A model generated the notes under the pieces. That model was given only the letters and a program-made list of their open reading frames with translations, was not told the origin of the DNA and searched no databases. From contig NZ_JAUFQT010000002.1 in the NCBI RefSeq assembly GCF_030409905.1, positions 868,001 through 932,000 on the forward strand: a DNA stretch of 64,000 nucleotides, given 5' to 3'. Within the stretch, counting starts at the first letter, position 1; the number at the start of each line of letters is the position of its first letter. The position numbers and the translations under genes were made by a program. Of the stretch, positions 34,742 through 43,758 are shown piece by piece. This stretch comes from Echinicola jeungdonensis. Lineage in GTDB: Bacteria > Bacteroidota > Bacteroidia > Cytophagales > Cyclobacteriaceae.

Positions 34742-37450
34742 TTATTTTACCACAGGTTTCAATTTAGGTTGGTAAGCCAAATTTGGTGACAGCCATTTTT
34801 CGGCCTGTTCTTTACTTACCCCTTTTCTTTTAGCATAACTGGCCACTTGGTCCTCTCCGATTTTACCCAGTCCAAAGTATTTACTTTCCGGATTGGCAAA
34901 ATAGAATCCACTGACAGAGGAAGTCGGTACCATGGCAAAACTTTCCGTCAAATTGACCCCAATATTATCCTCGGCACGGAGCAAATTAAAAAGGGTAATT
35001 TTTTCGGAATGTTCTGGACAGGCCGGATAACCAGGTGCAGGCCTAATGCCGGAATAAGCCTCTTTGATCAAATCTTCATTTTCAAAGTTTTCTTTGTCTG
35101 CATATCCCCAAAGGTCTTTCCGTACCACTTCATGCATATATTCGGCAGCTGCTTCTGCCAGGCGGTCTCCAAGGGCTTTGAACATGATTTCATTATAATC
35201 ATCCCCATTGGCCTTAAATTCGGCTACTTTTTCCTCCATGTTCAAACCTGCGGTCACGGCAAACCCACCGAAATAATCAACTTGGTCAGGATGAAGGAAA
35301 TCTATTAAGGAACGATTTGGAACACCTTTTCCTTTTTTACCCTGTTGTCTTAGGAAATGAAATTCAAATGAGGTTTCGTTGAAATTTTCATCCAAAACAA
35401 TCAAATCATCACCCATTCGCCTCACCGGGTATAAACCTACTACTGCTTTAGCAGCCAACCACTTTTCCTCAATGGCTTTATCTAGCATGGCATTGGCTTC
35501 ATCATAGAGTTTTTTAGCCTCTTTCCCTACCACCTTATCTTCGAAAATTTTGGGAAATTTACCGGAAAGCATCCATGTACTAAAGAACGGTGTCCAGTCA
35601 ATGTAATTCCTAAGAGTTTTCAAGTCCAGATCCAAAACTGTTTCCCCTAATTTGGTAGGTTTTACCGGTTTGTAATTTTCCCAATCTATAACAGTAGCAT
35701 TAGCCTTGGCATCCTCATAAGTAGCCATTTTTTTATTTTGTTGTTTGGCTTCATGAGCTTCCCTTAGCTCTTTATAGTTAGCCTTCATCTTATTATGAAA
35801 GCTTTCGGCGGTTTCATCACTAATGGACTCTCCTGCAACAGGAACAGATTTGGAAGCATCCAAAACATGGACAACCGTACCACTGTAAACAGGGTCTATC
35901 TTTACTGCGGTGTGGATTTTACTAGTGGTTGCCCCACCAATAAGCAAAGGGGTAGTCATTCCTTGCCGCTCCATTTCAGAAGCCACATTGACCATTTCGT
36001 CCAGCGATGGGGTGATCAGTCCACTTAAGCCAATTATATCAACATCGTTCTTTATAGCTTCATCAATGATCTTTTGTGCATCCACCATCACCCCAAGGTC
36101 AATAATCTGGTAACTGTTACAAGCCAGTACCACCCCTACAATATTTTTCCCAATATCGTGAACGTCACCTTTTACAGTAGCCAACAGTACTTTTTTGATG
36201 GAGCTTTTTCCCTCTTCATAACCTTCTTCTCCAGCTTTTGGCATGAAAGGCTCCAAATAGGCTACCGCTTTTTTCATCACCCTGGCGGATTTTACCACTT
36301 GTGGCAAAAACATTTTTCCAGACCCAAACAGGTCACCCACTACATTCATTCCATCCATTAATGGCCCTTCAATCACCTTCAATGGATATTTCAATTCCTG
36401 TCTTGCCTCCTCTGCATCATCCACTATATGGTCGATAATCCCTTTCACCAAGGAATGTTCAATCCTTTTGGAAACGGGCTCGGACCTCCAGGCTTCATTT
36501 ACGACTTCCTTTTTACCGGAAGACTTTACTGTTTCTGCAAAGGACAATAATCTCTCGGTTGCATCTTCCCTTCTATCCCATAACACGTCCTCCACATGTT
36601 CCAAAAGATCCTTTGGAATATCATCATAAATCTCCAACATAGTGGGATTGACAATTCCCATATCCATTCCATGTTGGATCGCATGATAAAGGAAGGCAGC
36701 ATGCATGGCTTCCCTTACCGGATTATTACCCCGGAAAGAAAAACTTACATTGCTGACCCCTCCACTTACTTTTGCACCGGGAAGGTTTTCTTTGATCCAT
36801 TTGGTGGCCTTAAAAAAGTCAATGGCATTGGTCCGGTGTTCTTCCATCCCAGTTGCCACCGGGAAAATATTGGGGTCAAAAATGATATCCTGTGGATTGA
36901 ATTTCACTACTTTGGTAAGGATATCATAACTCCGCTTACATATGTCTATTCTTCTTTGGTAAGAATCCGCCTGGCCAATTTCATCAAAAGCCATCACCAC
37001 AACTGCTGCCCCAAACTTTTTGATGGTCTTGGCTTGGTGGATAAACTCCTCTTCCCCATTTTTCAAACTGATGGAGTTAACGATTCCTTTACCCTGAATA
37101 CACTTTAGACCCGCCACAATGATGTTCCATTTGGAACTATCCACCACTATTGGAATTTTACTGATTTCAGGTTCAGATGCAATCAAATTTAGGAATTGGA
37201 CCATGGCAGCTTCTCCATCCAGCATCCCCTCATCCATACAAACATCCAACACCTGGGCTCCGCCTCGGACCTGATCGAGAGCCACTTCCAATGCCTCATC
37301 AAACTGTCCATTGAGGATCAACCTGGCAAATTTTTTGGATCCGGTCACATTGGTCCGTTCTCCAATATTAACAAAATTCAATTCCGGCGTAAAAACTAAA
37401 GGTTCCAAGCCGGAAAGCTTCAAATGGCTGTCTTTTTTTATATTAACCAT
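34742..37450 (-). CDS. metH: Cobalamin-dependent methionine synthase, C-terminal half (folate, B12 and activation domains)
   Basis: 902 residues. The N-terminus is the pterin-binding barrel ([18 protein letters not shown]), followed by the B12 cap and Rossmann domains with the His-donor motif [11 protein letters not shown] (around residue 440), and the SAM-dependent reactivation domain near the C-terminus ([15 protein letters not shown]). The homocysteine-binding domain is encoded by the gene 5 nt upstream. Each half is complete for its domains and has its own start, so this is a natural split and not a frameshift. Methylcobalamin is the cofactor, linking it to the B12 operon in this window. 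Confidence 0.93.
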   Translation of the reverse strand: MVNIKKDSHLKLSGLEPLVFTPELNFVNIGERTNVTGSKKFARLILNGQFDEALEVALDQVRGGAQVLDVCMDEGMLDGEAAMVQFLNLIASEPEISKIPIVVDSSKWNIIVAGLKCIQGKGIVNSISLKNGEEEFIHQAKTIKKFGAAVVVMAFDEIGQADSYQRRIDICKRSYDILTKVVKFNPQDIIFDPNIFPVATGMEEHRTNAIDFFKATKWIKENLPGAKVSGGVSNVSFSFRGNNPVREAMHAAFLYHAIQHGMDMGIVNPTMLEIYDDIPKDLLEHVEDVLWDRREDATERLLSFAETVKSSGKKEVVNEAWRSEPVSKRIEHSLVKGIIDHIVDDAEEARQELKYPLKVIEGPLMDGMNVVGDLFGSGKMFLPQVVKSARVMKKAVAYLEPFMPKAGEEGYEEGKSSIKKVLLATVKGDVHDIGKNIVGVVLACNSYQIIDLGVMVDAQKIIDEAIKNDVDIIGLSGLITPSLDEMVNVASEMERQGMTTPLLIGGATTSKIHTAVKIDPVYSGTVVHVLDASKSVPVAGESISDETAESFHNKMKANYKELREAHEAKQQNKKMATYEDAKANATVIDWENYKPVKPTKLGETVLDLDLKTLRNYIDWTPFFSTWMLSGKFPKIFEDKVVGKEAKKLYDEANAMLDKAIEEKWLAAKAVVGLYPVRRMGDDLIVLDENFNETSFEFHFLRQQGKKGKGVPNRSLIDFLHPDQVDYFGGFAVTAGLNMEEKVAEFKANGDDYNEIMFKALGDRLAEAAAEYMHEVVRKDLWGYADKENFENEDLIKEAYSGIRPAPGYPACPEHSEKITLFNLLRAEDNIGVNLTESFAMVPTSSVSGFYFANPESKYFGLGKIGEDQVASYAKRKGVSKEQAEKWLSPNLAYQPKLKPVVK

Positions 37451-37455
37451 ACTGG

Positions 37456-38508
37456 TTATACTTCTGCTTTTTGTTCTTCTTCTAATTTCCTAGGCGAATA
37501 GCCTTCGCTCAAATCCGCCAATTTTTTGATATGTTCAGGGGTGGTCCCACAACAACCTCCAAGGATATTGATCATGCCCTCTTTTAAGAATTCCTCCACC
37601 TGGCCGGCCATTTCCTCAGCTGTTTGGTCATATTGTCCAAATTCATTGGGAAGCCCCGCATTAGGGTAAGCACTTACAAAAAACGGTGCCTTTTCCGCTA
37701 ATACTTTTAGATATGGCCTAAGGTCTTCTGCTCCCAAAGCACAATTCAAACCAACACTGATCAAAGGAACATGGGAAACCGAAATCAAAAACGCTTCCGT
37801 GGTCTGTCCAGAAAGCGTTCTTCCGGAAGCATCTGTAATGGTTCCGGAAATCATTATTGGGATTCCCCCATCTTTTGGATCCAAGGGCAAATCCCTTTCT
37901 TCAAAAACCTCCTGAATGGCATATAAGGCTGCCTTGGCATTCAAGGTATCAAAAATAGTCTCCACCAAGAGCAAGTCTGAACCACCATCCAATAGGCCTT
38001 TTACCTGTTCGGTATAAGCTTCAGCCAATTGGTCAAAGGTAATTGCCCTGTAACCCGGATCGTTGACATCAGGTGAAATGGAGGCAGTCCTGTTGGTCGG
38101 CCCAATTGCACCGGCTACAAAACGGGGCTTTTGGGGAGTTTTTTGGCTGCATTCTAATGCCGCTTCTTTGGCAATTTTAGCAGATTCAAAATTGAGTTCA
38201 TAGGCCAAATGCTCCAGTCCATAATCTTCCTGGGCTATAGAGGTACTACTAAAAGTATTGGTTTCTATGATGTCCGAACCTGCCTCCAAATAAGCCAAGT
38301 GAATTTCCCTGACCACGTCAGGTCTACTAAGCGAAAGCAAATCATTATTCCCCTTCAATTCCTTTGGATGACTTTCTAAGGCAGGGGTACGGAAATCTTT
38401 TTCCTCCAATTGATAGCGCTGGATCATGGTGCCCATGGCTCCATCCAGTACTAATATTTTCTTTTGAAGTTGTTCGAGTAATATATCGGTTCTCGTATTC
38501 ATGCTCAT
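37456..38508 (-). CDS. metH: Methionine synthase N-terminal half: homocysteine S-methyltransferase domain
   Basis: 350 residues of the homocysteine-binding barrel. [20 protein letters not shown] opens the domain; the zinc ligands are a Cys in [10 protein letters not shown] and the Cys pair of [15 protein letters not shown]. It ends with a charged tail and its stop is 5 nt before the metH C-terminal gene. Both products presumably assemble to transfer the methyl group from methylcobalamin to homocysteine. It is the first gene after the SAM riboswitch. Confidence 0.92.
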   Translation of the reverse strand: MSMNTRTDILLEQLQKKILVLDGAMGTMIQRYQLEEKDFRTPALESHPKELKGNNDLLSLSRPDVVREIHLAYLEAGSDIIETNTFSSTSIAQEDYGLEHLAYELNFESAKIAKEAALECSQKTPQKPRFVAGAIGPTNRTASISPDVNDPGYRAITFDQLAEAYTEQVKGLLDGGSDLLLVETIFDTLNAKAALYAIQEVFEERDLPLDPKDGGIPIMISGTITDASGRTLSGQTTEAFLISVSHVPLISVGLNCALGAEDLRPYLKVLAEKAPFFVSAYPNAGLPNEFGQYDQTAEEMAGQVEEFLKEGMINILGGCCGTTPEHIKKLADLSEGYSPRKLEEEQKAEV

Positions 38509-38557
38509 TTTTTATTTAAGGACCATATCGAGCAAAGAACCGGGAGAAAAATGGGTA

Positions 38558-38667
38558 ATTTATCTACCGCTCATCTTTTCCTGTGGCATCAGGATGGGAG
38601 TTAGCACCTTGTTTTCAGGTTGCTAAGACGTCATAGGGCCCTTCCCTCGGTCTTTCTCGATAAGCAA
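38558..38667 (-). promoter_or_regulatory. SAM riboswitch (S-box, SAM-I type)
   Basis: Read on the minus strand the segment gives TTATCGAGAAAGACCGAGGG, then GGCCCTATGACGTC, TTAGCAACC and AAGGTGCTAACTCC. These are the conserved core segments of the S-box aptamer. TTATC at the 5' edge pairs with GATAA at 38560-38564 to close helix P1. It ends about 50 nt before the metH N-terminal start. High SAM is expected to reduce expression of metH and metF. Confidence 0.9.
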
Positions 38668-38670
38668 CTT

Positions 38671-38678
38671 CAAAGGTA
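38671..38678 (-). promoter_or_regulatory. -7 promoter box for the metH/metF operon
   Basis: The plus strand CAAAGGTA gives TACCTTTG on the minus strand (TAnnTTTG), placed just upstream of the riboswitch 5' edge. No clear -33 TTG at the right distance was found. Confidence 0.5.
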
Positions 38679-38817
38679 ACAGGAATTAATGGATTTTAGT
38701 TACATTGAAACAAATAATTTCCATTTATTGTCCTATCCCATCGAGAATGAATTCATTATTTATCGATAATGATTGAAATGAATTCACGCTTTCCCGGCTA
38801 TTTTGCAGTTGGGTCAT

Positions 38818-40128
38818 TTATGGCCTTACCCCCAATCCAAATTGGACATAAGGGCCATTCATAAATTGGGTCATTTTCAGATCTGCTAATTTATAATTTC
38901 CTATTGGCATCTCATAACCCGCATTTACAGAATAAATTATATCTAAAGATTTTTTCTTGGAAAGTGGCATGGCATAGGCCAGGATAAACTCAGGCTTGGC
39001 CATTAATCCCCCTTTTTTAAGTTCTCCATCATAATTAGGAATGTCCATCAATCCCGGAAAATCCAACTTCCTCAAGTGCAACATGGAATACCGCAATTGT
39101 CCATAGCCTAACCCTCCCAAGAGGCTCAATTCAAAGTTCTTTCTTTCATACAGTTTTTTACCAATATTCCCATATATCCGAATGCTATTAAGCGTTTGCT
39201 CATAAACATCAGAGGCCTGGTTGGACAAGGCCAGGTTATAAAGATCTACACCATATAAATTCCCTCGGTTTTCACCCAAAATCTTAGCCCCCCAGTTTTT
39301 GGGAATCCCAGAAAAAGTACGCCATCCATGTTGTTCCAATAGTTGGTTTAATTCGCTAGGCCTGGTAAAATGCAACCCATAAATTAATTGGGCTGACAAG
39401 GATGCATCCCGGTAAAAGTAATTAGACTTTGGAAGTGATATCCCAGCTCCAATCCTAAAAAATGCCCCACTTTGGATATTGTCAAAAGAAACTCCCTGTT
39501 TTACCCAGGAATCCTCAAAAGGATTAAAGGAATAACCAAATTTGCTCATCAATGTAATCACCTCCTCATAAGGGGGAAAGATAAGGTCATACCCCATCTG
39601 AAATCCTATTTCGGTCAAGAAAACCCCAAAATATTGACTTCCTTTATGCAAGTTATTTTTCCTTAAAATATAACCCCTGGCAGGGTCTGTCAGGAAATCA
39701 TTGATACTTTCAGGTTCCCTATGCTGCAGCATTTCAAAATTAAGACTGCCTAAGCCCATGGACATGTAATGGATCAGGTGAAATTTGCCTTCTTCAGTAA
39801 AGGAATAACCTACGTTAAGAAATATGCGGGTGGTACGGTAATCAATTTTGTAATCCCTGAAATTCATTCCCACCCCATTATTTTGGTAAATCTCAGCCCC
39901 CAAAATAAAATCATTGAAACGGTTTTGGTATCCCATCCCAAAAGTGTGGTAGTTATTCTTAAGCTCCTCTGCCCCTCGGGATTCCAGCATCTCATCAAAA
40001 TCCCTCAAGTTGCCACCGGAAGTTCCATAATAAAAATAAAGGCTGGACCGCTGGTAATGGTTATCCACCTGGGCTTTTACCCAGGTGCTGAAAAAAAAGG
40101 AGAAAAGAATCAATAAGGCTATTCTCAT
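38818..40128 (-). CDS. Exported outer-membrane beta-barrel protein, unknown function
   Basis: About 436 residues from the ATG at 40128, which gives a clean Sec signal (MRIALLILFSFFFSTWVKAQ); an ATG six codons upstream is also in frame. The mature part alternates aromatic and polar residues in many short strands (YHTFGMGYQNRFNDFILGAE, TRIFLNVGYSFTEEG, FGLGVRP at the end), fitting a beta-barrel of the outer membrane. No family recognised. It is the only gene between the SAM riboswitch region and a divergent YbjQ gene. Confidence 0.6.
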   Translation of the reverse strand: MRIALLILFSFFFSTWVKAQVDNHYQRSSLYFYYGTSGGNLRDFDEMLESRGAEELKNNYHTFGMGYQNRFNDFILGAEIYQNNGVGMNFRDYKIDYRTTRIFLNVGYSFTEEGKFHLIHYMSMGLGSLNFEMLQHREPESINDFLTDPARGYILRKNNLHKGSQYFGVFLTEIGFQMGYDLIFPPYEEVITLMSKFGYSFNPFEDSWVKQGVSFDNIQSGAFFRIGAGISLPKSNYFYRDASLSAQLIYGLHFTRPSELNQLLEQHGWRTFSGIPKNWGAKILGENRGNLYGVDLYNLALSNQASDVYEQTLNSIRIYGNIGKKLYERKNFELSLLGGLGYGQLRYSMLHLRKLDFPGLMDIPNYDGELKKGGLMAKPEFILAYAMPLSKKKSLDIIYSVNAGYEMPIGNYKLADLKMTQFMNGPYVQFGLGVRP

Positions 40129-40522
40129 GGGCTGCAGTTTAACCACAAAAATAAGGGTAATATTATGGATTAGGCCTATAGAAATTACAAAAAATGTGTA
40201 CGAAGGTGAATGGACAAAAGTTGACAGTCCAAAGCCGTTCGGGTCAAATGATTATACCTGTTTCAATACCAGAAATACCATATCCACTTAACGACACTTA
40301 TTTGATTCAAGTAAATCGGTGGGGATAAACCCTAAATTATTTTTTCCTACTACCTAAAAAAAACTATCCCAAGATTTAAAAATTCTCTAAAAATAAACTT
40401 TGGCAGGGCTTCTAATTGATTCCATAACAATTCAACTAGTGGGTTACCATTCCGAAATTGGATAATTTGGTTGGAATGTGTATTATCGAAACCAAATAAT
40501 TTTTCACCAAAACAAAATCCAA
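40129..40522. other. Divergent intergenic region, about 390 bp
   Basis: AT-rich spacer between the beta-barrel gene and the ybjQ-type gene. No ORF or RNA gene recognised; short open frames at 40085-40291 are antisense or random. Confidence 0.4.
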
Positions 40523-40846
40523 ATGATAACTACAACCACTCCTAATGTAGAAGGCCATGAGATAACTAAATATTGCGGCATTGTCACAGGTGAAACTATC
40601 ATCGGTGCCAATGTATTCAGGGACTTTTTTGCCAGCATTACTGATATTGTTGGGGGAAGATCAGGCACCTATGAGCGAGTATTAAAGGAGGCCAAATCCA
40701 CTGCATTGGCAGAAATGGAGATACAAGCCCAATCTTACGGTGGCAATGCCATAGTTGGGGTTGACCTGGACTATGAAACCATCCGGGATGGAATGTTGAT
40801 GGTCACTGCCAGTGGTACAGCTGTTTTTATAGAAAAGAAAGGATAA
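40523..40846 (+). CDS. YbjQ family protein (UPF0145, heavy-metal-binding-like)
   Basis: 107 residues from the ATG at 40523, the usual length for the family; the frame extends 15 codons upstream without similarity. Hallmarks are [40 protein letters not shown] and [15 protein letters not shown]. YbjQ proteins form small pentameric beta-rich rings; their function is not established. The gene is monocistronic and followed by a strong terminator. Confidence 0.88.
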   Translation: MITTTTPNVEGHEITKYCGIVTGETIIGANVFRDFFASITDIVGGRSGTYERVLKEAKSTALAEMEIQAQSYGGNAIVGVDLDYETIRDGMLMVTASGTAVFIEKKG

Positions 40847-40858
40847 AACTGGGATCCC

Positions 40859-40890
40859 AAAAAGGCCCTTTTCCTTGAGGGCCTTTTTTT
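40859..40890. terminator. Bidirectional terminator between ybjQ-type and 2Fe-2S genes
   Basis: AAAGGCCCT (40861-40869) / AGGGCCTTT (40878-40886) with flanking A and T tracts. It lies 12 nt after the YbjQ stop and between two convergent genes. Confidence 0.8.
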
Positions 40891-40947
40891 TGGTTTTCTT
40901 TGAAATTTGGTTAACCAAGTCAAAGGAGAAAACCCAAAAATCACAAA

Positions 40948-41190
40948 TTAGCCCTTATTAAGGACCTCTTTCATTTTTCCCTTATCACATCTCTTGATCA
41001 CTTCATTATTATAAACCAAGATAGGGCCGGATTTGCAGAAGTCCATGCATTTGGTTTTGATCAATTTGTATTTCCCTTTATGATCATCATGTTTGATAAC
41101 TTCCTTTGCCTCCTTTAGAAGTCCTTTGCAACCATTTTTTTTACAATCAGAACCGGTACAGACAAAGATAAATTTTCGGTAAACAGCCAT
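40948..41190 (-). CDS. Thioredoxin-like 2Fe-2S ferredoxin
   Basis: About 80 residues from the ATG at 41190 (MAVYRKFIFVCTGSDCKKNG). The upstream in-frame extension to 41247 overlaps the DUF819 gene and has no family match. Four cysteines sit as CTGSDCKKNGC near the start and KTKCMDFCKSGP further on, the pattern of the thioredoxin-fold 2Fe-2S ferredoxins related to the NuoE C-terminal domain. It is 8 nt after the DUF819 stop, so probably cotranscribed. The electron partner is unknown. Confidence 0.78.
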   Translation of the reverse strand: MAVYRKFIFVCTGSDCKKNGCKGLLKEAKEVIKHDDHKGKYKLIKTKCMDFCKSGPILVYNNEVIKRCDKGKMKEVLNKG

Positions 41191-41197
41191 AAAACCA

Positions 41198-42451
41198 CTA
41201 CATATTAGATACCATTTGTAACAATATTCCACACAAATAAGCTCCATAGGTTCCTACCGCATAACCAAAAACGGCTAAAAGGACGCCCACAGGGGCCAAT
41301 GAAGGGTTAAAGGCCGAAGCAACAATGGGTGCCGAAGCTGCCCCACCTATATTGGCCTGAGACCCTACCGCAATAAAGAAAAACGGTGCTTTGATCCAAT
41401 AGGCCACTACTAACATAATTGAAACATGCACCAACATCCAGATGAGGCCTACTAAAAACAAAGTAAGATTATCAAAAATAGAAAGCAAATCCATTTGCAT
41501 TCCCACTGTAGCCACCAATACGTATAACAGAACACTTCCTATCCTGGAAGCCCCTGCCCCTTCCAATCTTCGGGCCTTTGTAAAAGACAAACCCAGTCCC
41601 CCGGTAGTTGCTATCACTACAATCCAAAAGAAAGGGGAGTCTAAACTATAATGGGACCATTGAGGATAATTGCTTCCTATCCATGGGGCCAATATGTCGG
41701 CAGCAGCATGGGCCAATCCTGTGATGCCAAAACCAACTCCCAAAACCATAAAAGTGTCAGCCATACTGGGGATTTTCATTATGCTTCCACGGTAAGCCTC
41801 AACCTTTTTTTTAAGTTCTTCTATGGCGGAGCTATCTGCTTTAAATAATTTATCTATTTGCTTTGGTTTTGCTGCCCAATACAATAGGAAGGCCAACCAC
41901 AAATTGGCAATAACTACATCCACGGCAATCATTTGACTGAACAATGCTGGGCTAGCTCCAAAGGTTTTAAGCATGGCTGTTTGGTTGGCACCACCTCCAA
42001 TCCAACTTCCTGCTATGGTGGCCAGTCCCCTCCAAACTTCTTCTGGACCTGTCCCCCCCACCACATTTGGGTCTACTGTAGAAACCACCAAAACCGCAAT
42101 TGGGCCGCCCAAAACAATTCCAAAACTACCTGCCAAAAACATCATCAGGGCTTTAGGGCCTAGTTTTAAAATGGATTTCAGGTCAATACACAAAGTCAAT
42201 AACACCAATGATGCCGGTAACAAATACCGGGAGGCCATATGGTACAATTGACTACTTTTTCCGGAAATAATCCCAGCAGAATTTAGAATAGAAGGGATAA
42301 AATAACAGAGCAACACAGTAGGGACTACCCGGTAAAATTTCTTCCAAAAAAGTTTTTGGCTACTGGCAGTTGAAAAAACAAAACCAAGGATGCCTAATAA
42401 AATTCCCAAAACAACAGCATCATTTGTAACCAGAGGTGTGGATTCTTGCAT
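41198..42451 (-). CDS. DUF819 family membrane protein
   Basis: 417 residues with about 11 membrane helices. Recognisable segments are GLATIAGSWIGGGANQTAML and FIAVGSQANIGGAASAPIVA, the two repeated Gly-rich motifs of DUF819, whose inverted-repeat arrangement resembles sodium-coupled carriers. Substrate not established. It is followed at 8 nt by the 2Fe-2S gene. Confidence 0.85.
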   Translation of the reverse strand: MQESTPLVTNDAVVLGILLGILGFVFSTASSQKLFWKKFYRVVPTVLLCYFIPSILNSAGIISGKSSQLYHMASRYLLPASLVLLTLCIDLKSILKLGPKALMMFLAGSFGIVLGGPIAVLVVSTVDPNVVGGTGPEEVWRGLATIAGSWIGGGANQTAMLKTFGASPALFSQMIAVDVVIANLWLAFLLYWAAKPKQIDKLFKADSSAIEELKKKVEAYRGSIMKIPSMADTFMVLGVGFGITGLAHAAADILAPWIGSNYPQWSHYSLDSPFFWIVVIATTGGLGLSFTKARRLEGAGASRIGSVLLYVLVATVGMQMDLLSIFDNLTLFLVGLIWMLVHVSIMLVVAYWIKAPFFFIAVGSQANIGGAASAPIVASAFNPSLAPVGVLLAVFGYAVGTYGAYLCGILLQMVSNM

Positions 42452-42529
42452 TTATTTTATAGCGGTAAATTATTTAACGATTAGATTTAGAAAAAAGAGC
42501 TACTGAAGGAAATTATGATGGCCAATACT

Positions 42530-43159
42530 TTACTTTTCCCAGACCTCCATCAATTCTCCTAACATCATAGCAGTCGCTCCCCAAACTATTTCTTGGTGGA
42601 TATCAAAATATGGGGCATCCACGGCGTAGCCTGATTGAAGTTGAAGTTTCTTTTGTTTCCTATTGGCCCGGTCTACCAGGGTATCAAAATCACAATGGAT
42701 GATACTGCTTACTTCCTTAGGGTCCGGATCAAAAACAGGTTTATAGGGGATGTAACCTATATAGGGGGAAACCAAAAAATTGCTTGGAGGAATATATAAA
42801 TCTGACAGCCTTCCTATTAAAGCAATTTCTTTACCTTTTACCCCGATTTCTTCCTCCGTTTCCCGTAAGGCAGTTTCTTTTAAATTTTGATCGGTTTCCT
42901 CCCATTTCCCTCCAGGGAAAGCAACTTGGCCGCTATGCACTCCTTCATATACGGGCCTTTTGATAAATGGAACCATACATCGGTTTTGCTCTGGATATAG
43001 CAAAATCATGACGGCACCAATTCTGGCTTTGCCCCCTTTTGGATGGCTAAACCGGGCTTCATCCACTGGTCTCGGAGCCATACTAATTTGCCCCTTACGG
43101 CCTGGTAAAGGATCCTTTAATTTTAAGGTTAAGGTATTTATGATTTCTTCCCAATTCAT
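42530..43159 (-). CDS. NUDIX hydrolase, CoA pyrophosphatase type
   Basis: About 209 residues from the ATG at 43159 (MNWEEIINTLTLKLKDPLPG); an in-frame ATG at 43219 adds an unlikely tail. The Nudix box runs from AFPGGKWEETD through LKETALRETEEEIG. RPVYEGVHSGQVAFPGGK is the extended CoA-pyrophosphatase signature. The enzyme cleaves CoA or its derivatives into phosphopantetheine and 3',5'-ADP. Monocistronic. Confidence 0.88.
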   Translation of the reverse strand: MNWEEIINTLTLKLKDPLPGRKGQISMAPRPVDEARFSHPKGGKARIGAVMILLYPEQNRCMVPFIKRPVYEGVHSGQVAFPGGKWEETDQNLKETALRETEEEIGVKGKEIALIGRLSDLYIPPSNFLVSPYIGYIPYKPVFDPDPKEVSSIIHCDFDTLVDRANRKQKKLQLQSGYAVDAPYFDIHQEIVWGATAMMLGELMEVWEK

Positions 43160-43758
43160 TTCAAAAAGTAAGATTATTAATTTTTCTATGCAAATGGACT
43201 CGGTTAGCCTTAACTCCACCTAAAATTAAGTTGTACTTTTAAAAAACCATTAATAACCAGCCCAGATTTCACCAAAAAAATACAGTTCATTTAAAATCAG
43301 TGGTTTAAAAAAGGGTATTTAATAAGAAGCAAGGATTTCTTATTACTGAATTGATGGACTGAAGCCCATCTTTCTGACAAAATTTTTATTAACCATTGGG
43401 TTTATTTGGCCAATTAAAACAAAAAAGGTTCGAACATTGTCCGAACCTTTTTTACTATCAAACCTATTAAACCTATTGTTGAATTATTCAAGTACTGAAT
43501 AACTTCACGGAAAGGTAAAAAATAATTCTCATACTACAAACAAACGATTGCATTAGAAATAAATTTGAAAAAATTACCGGTACAAACCAGCATAGTTTTC
43601 AGCAATTAAAATGGACAACCCCCAATTAAATTGGCCAATAATTGGTGCCTGGTATTAGAATTTATTAAATAAAATGTTTCTCTACTTGTTTTCTACCTCC
43701 CCCATTAATAATATGGTTTCCCAAATTAAGACCGATAACCAATTTTCATTTCCCTATC
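43160..43758. other. Divergent intergenic region, about 600 bp, containing an orphan terminator
   Basis: Two divergent genes start at its ends, yet a strong terminator-like hairpin lies in the middle (43421-43453). I found no ORF of note. An unrecognised small RNA on either strand, or an attenuated leader, would explain it. Confidence 0.45.
43421..43453. terminator. Strong bidirectional terminator-like hairpin with no gene ending near it
   Basis: AAAAAAGGTTCG (43421-43432) / CGAACCTTTTTT (43442-43453), a 12-bp perfect stem including A/T tracts, 9-nt loop. Either strand would yield a U run. Confidence 0.75.

Noticed and set aside
34742..38508. metH as a frameshifted gene
   Set aside because: Both halves have clean ends at a domain boundary with separate start and stop codons; no overlapping frame continues the first half.
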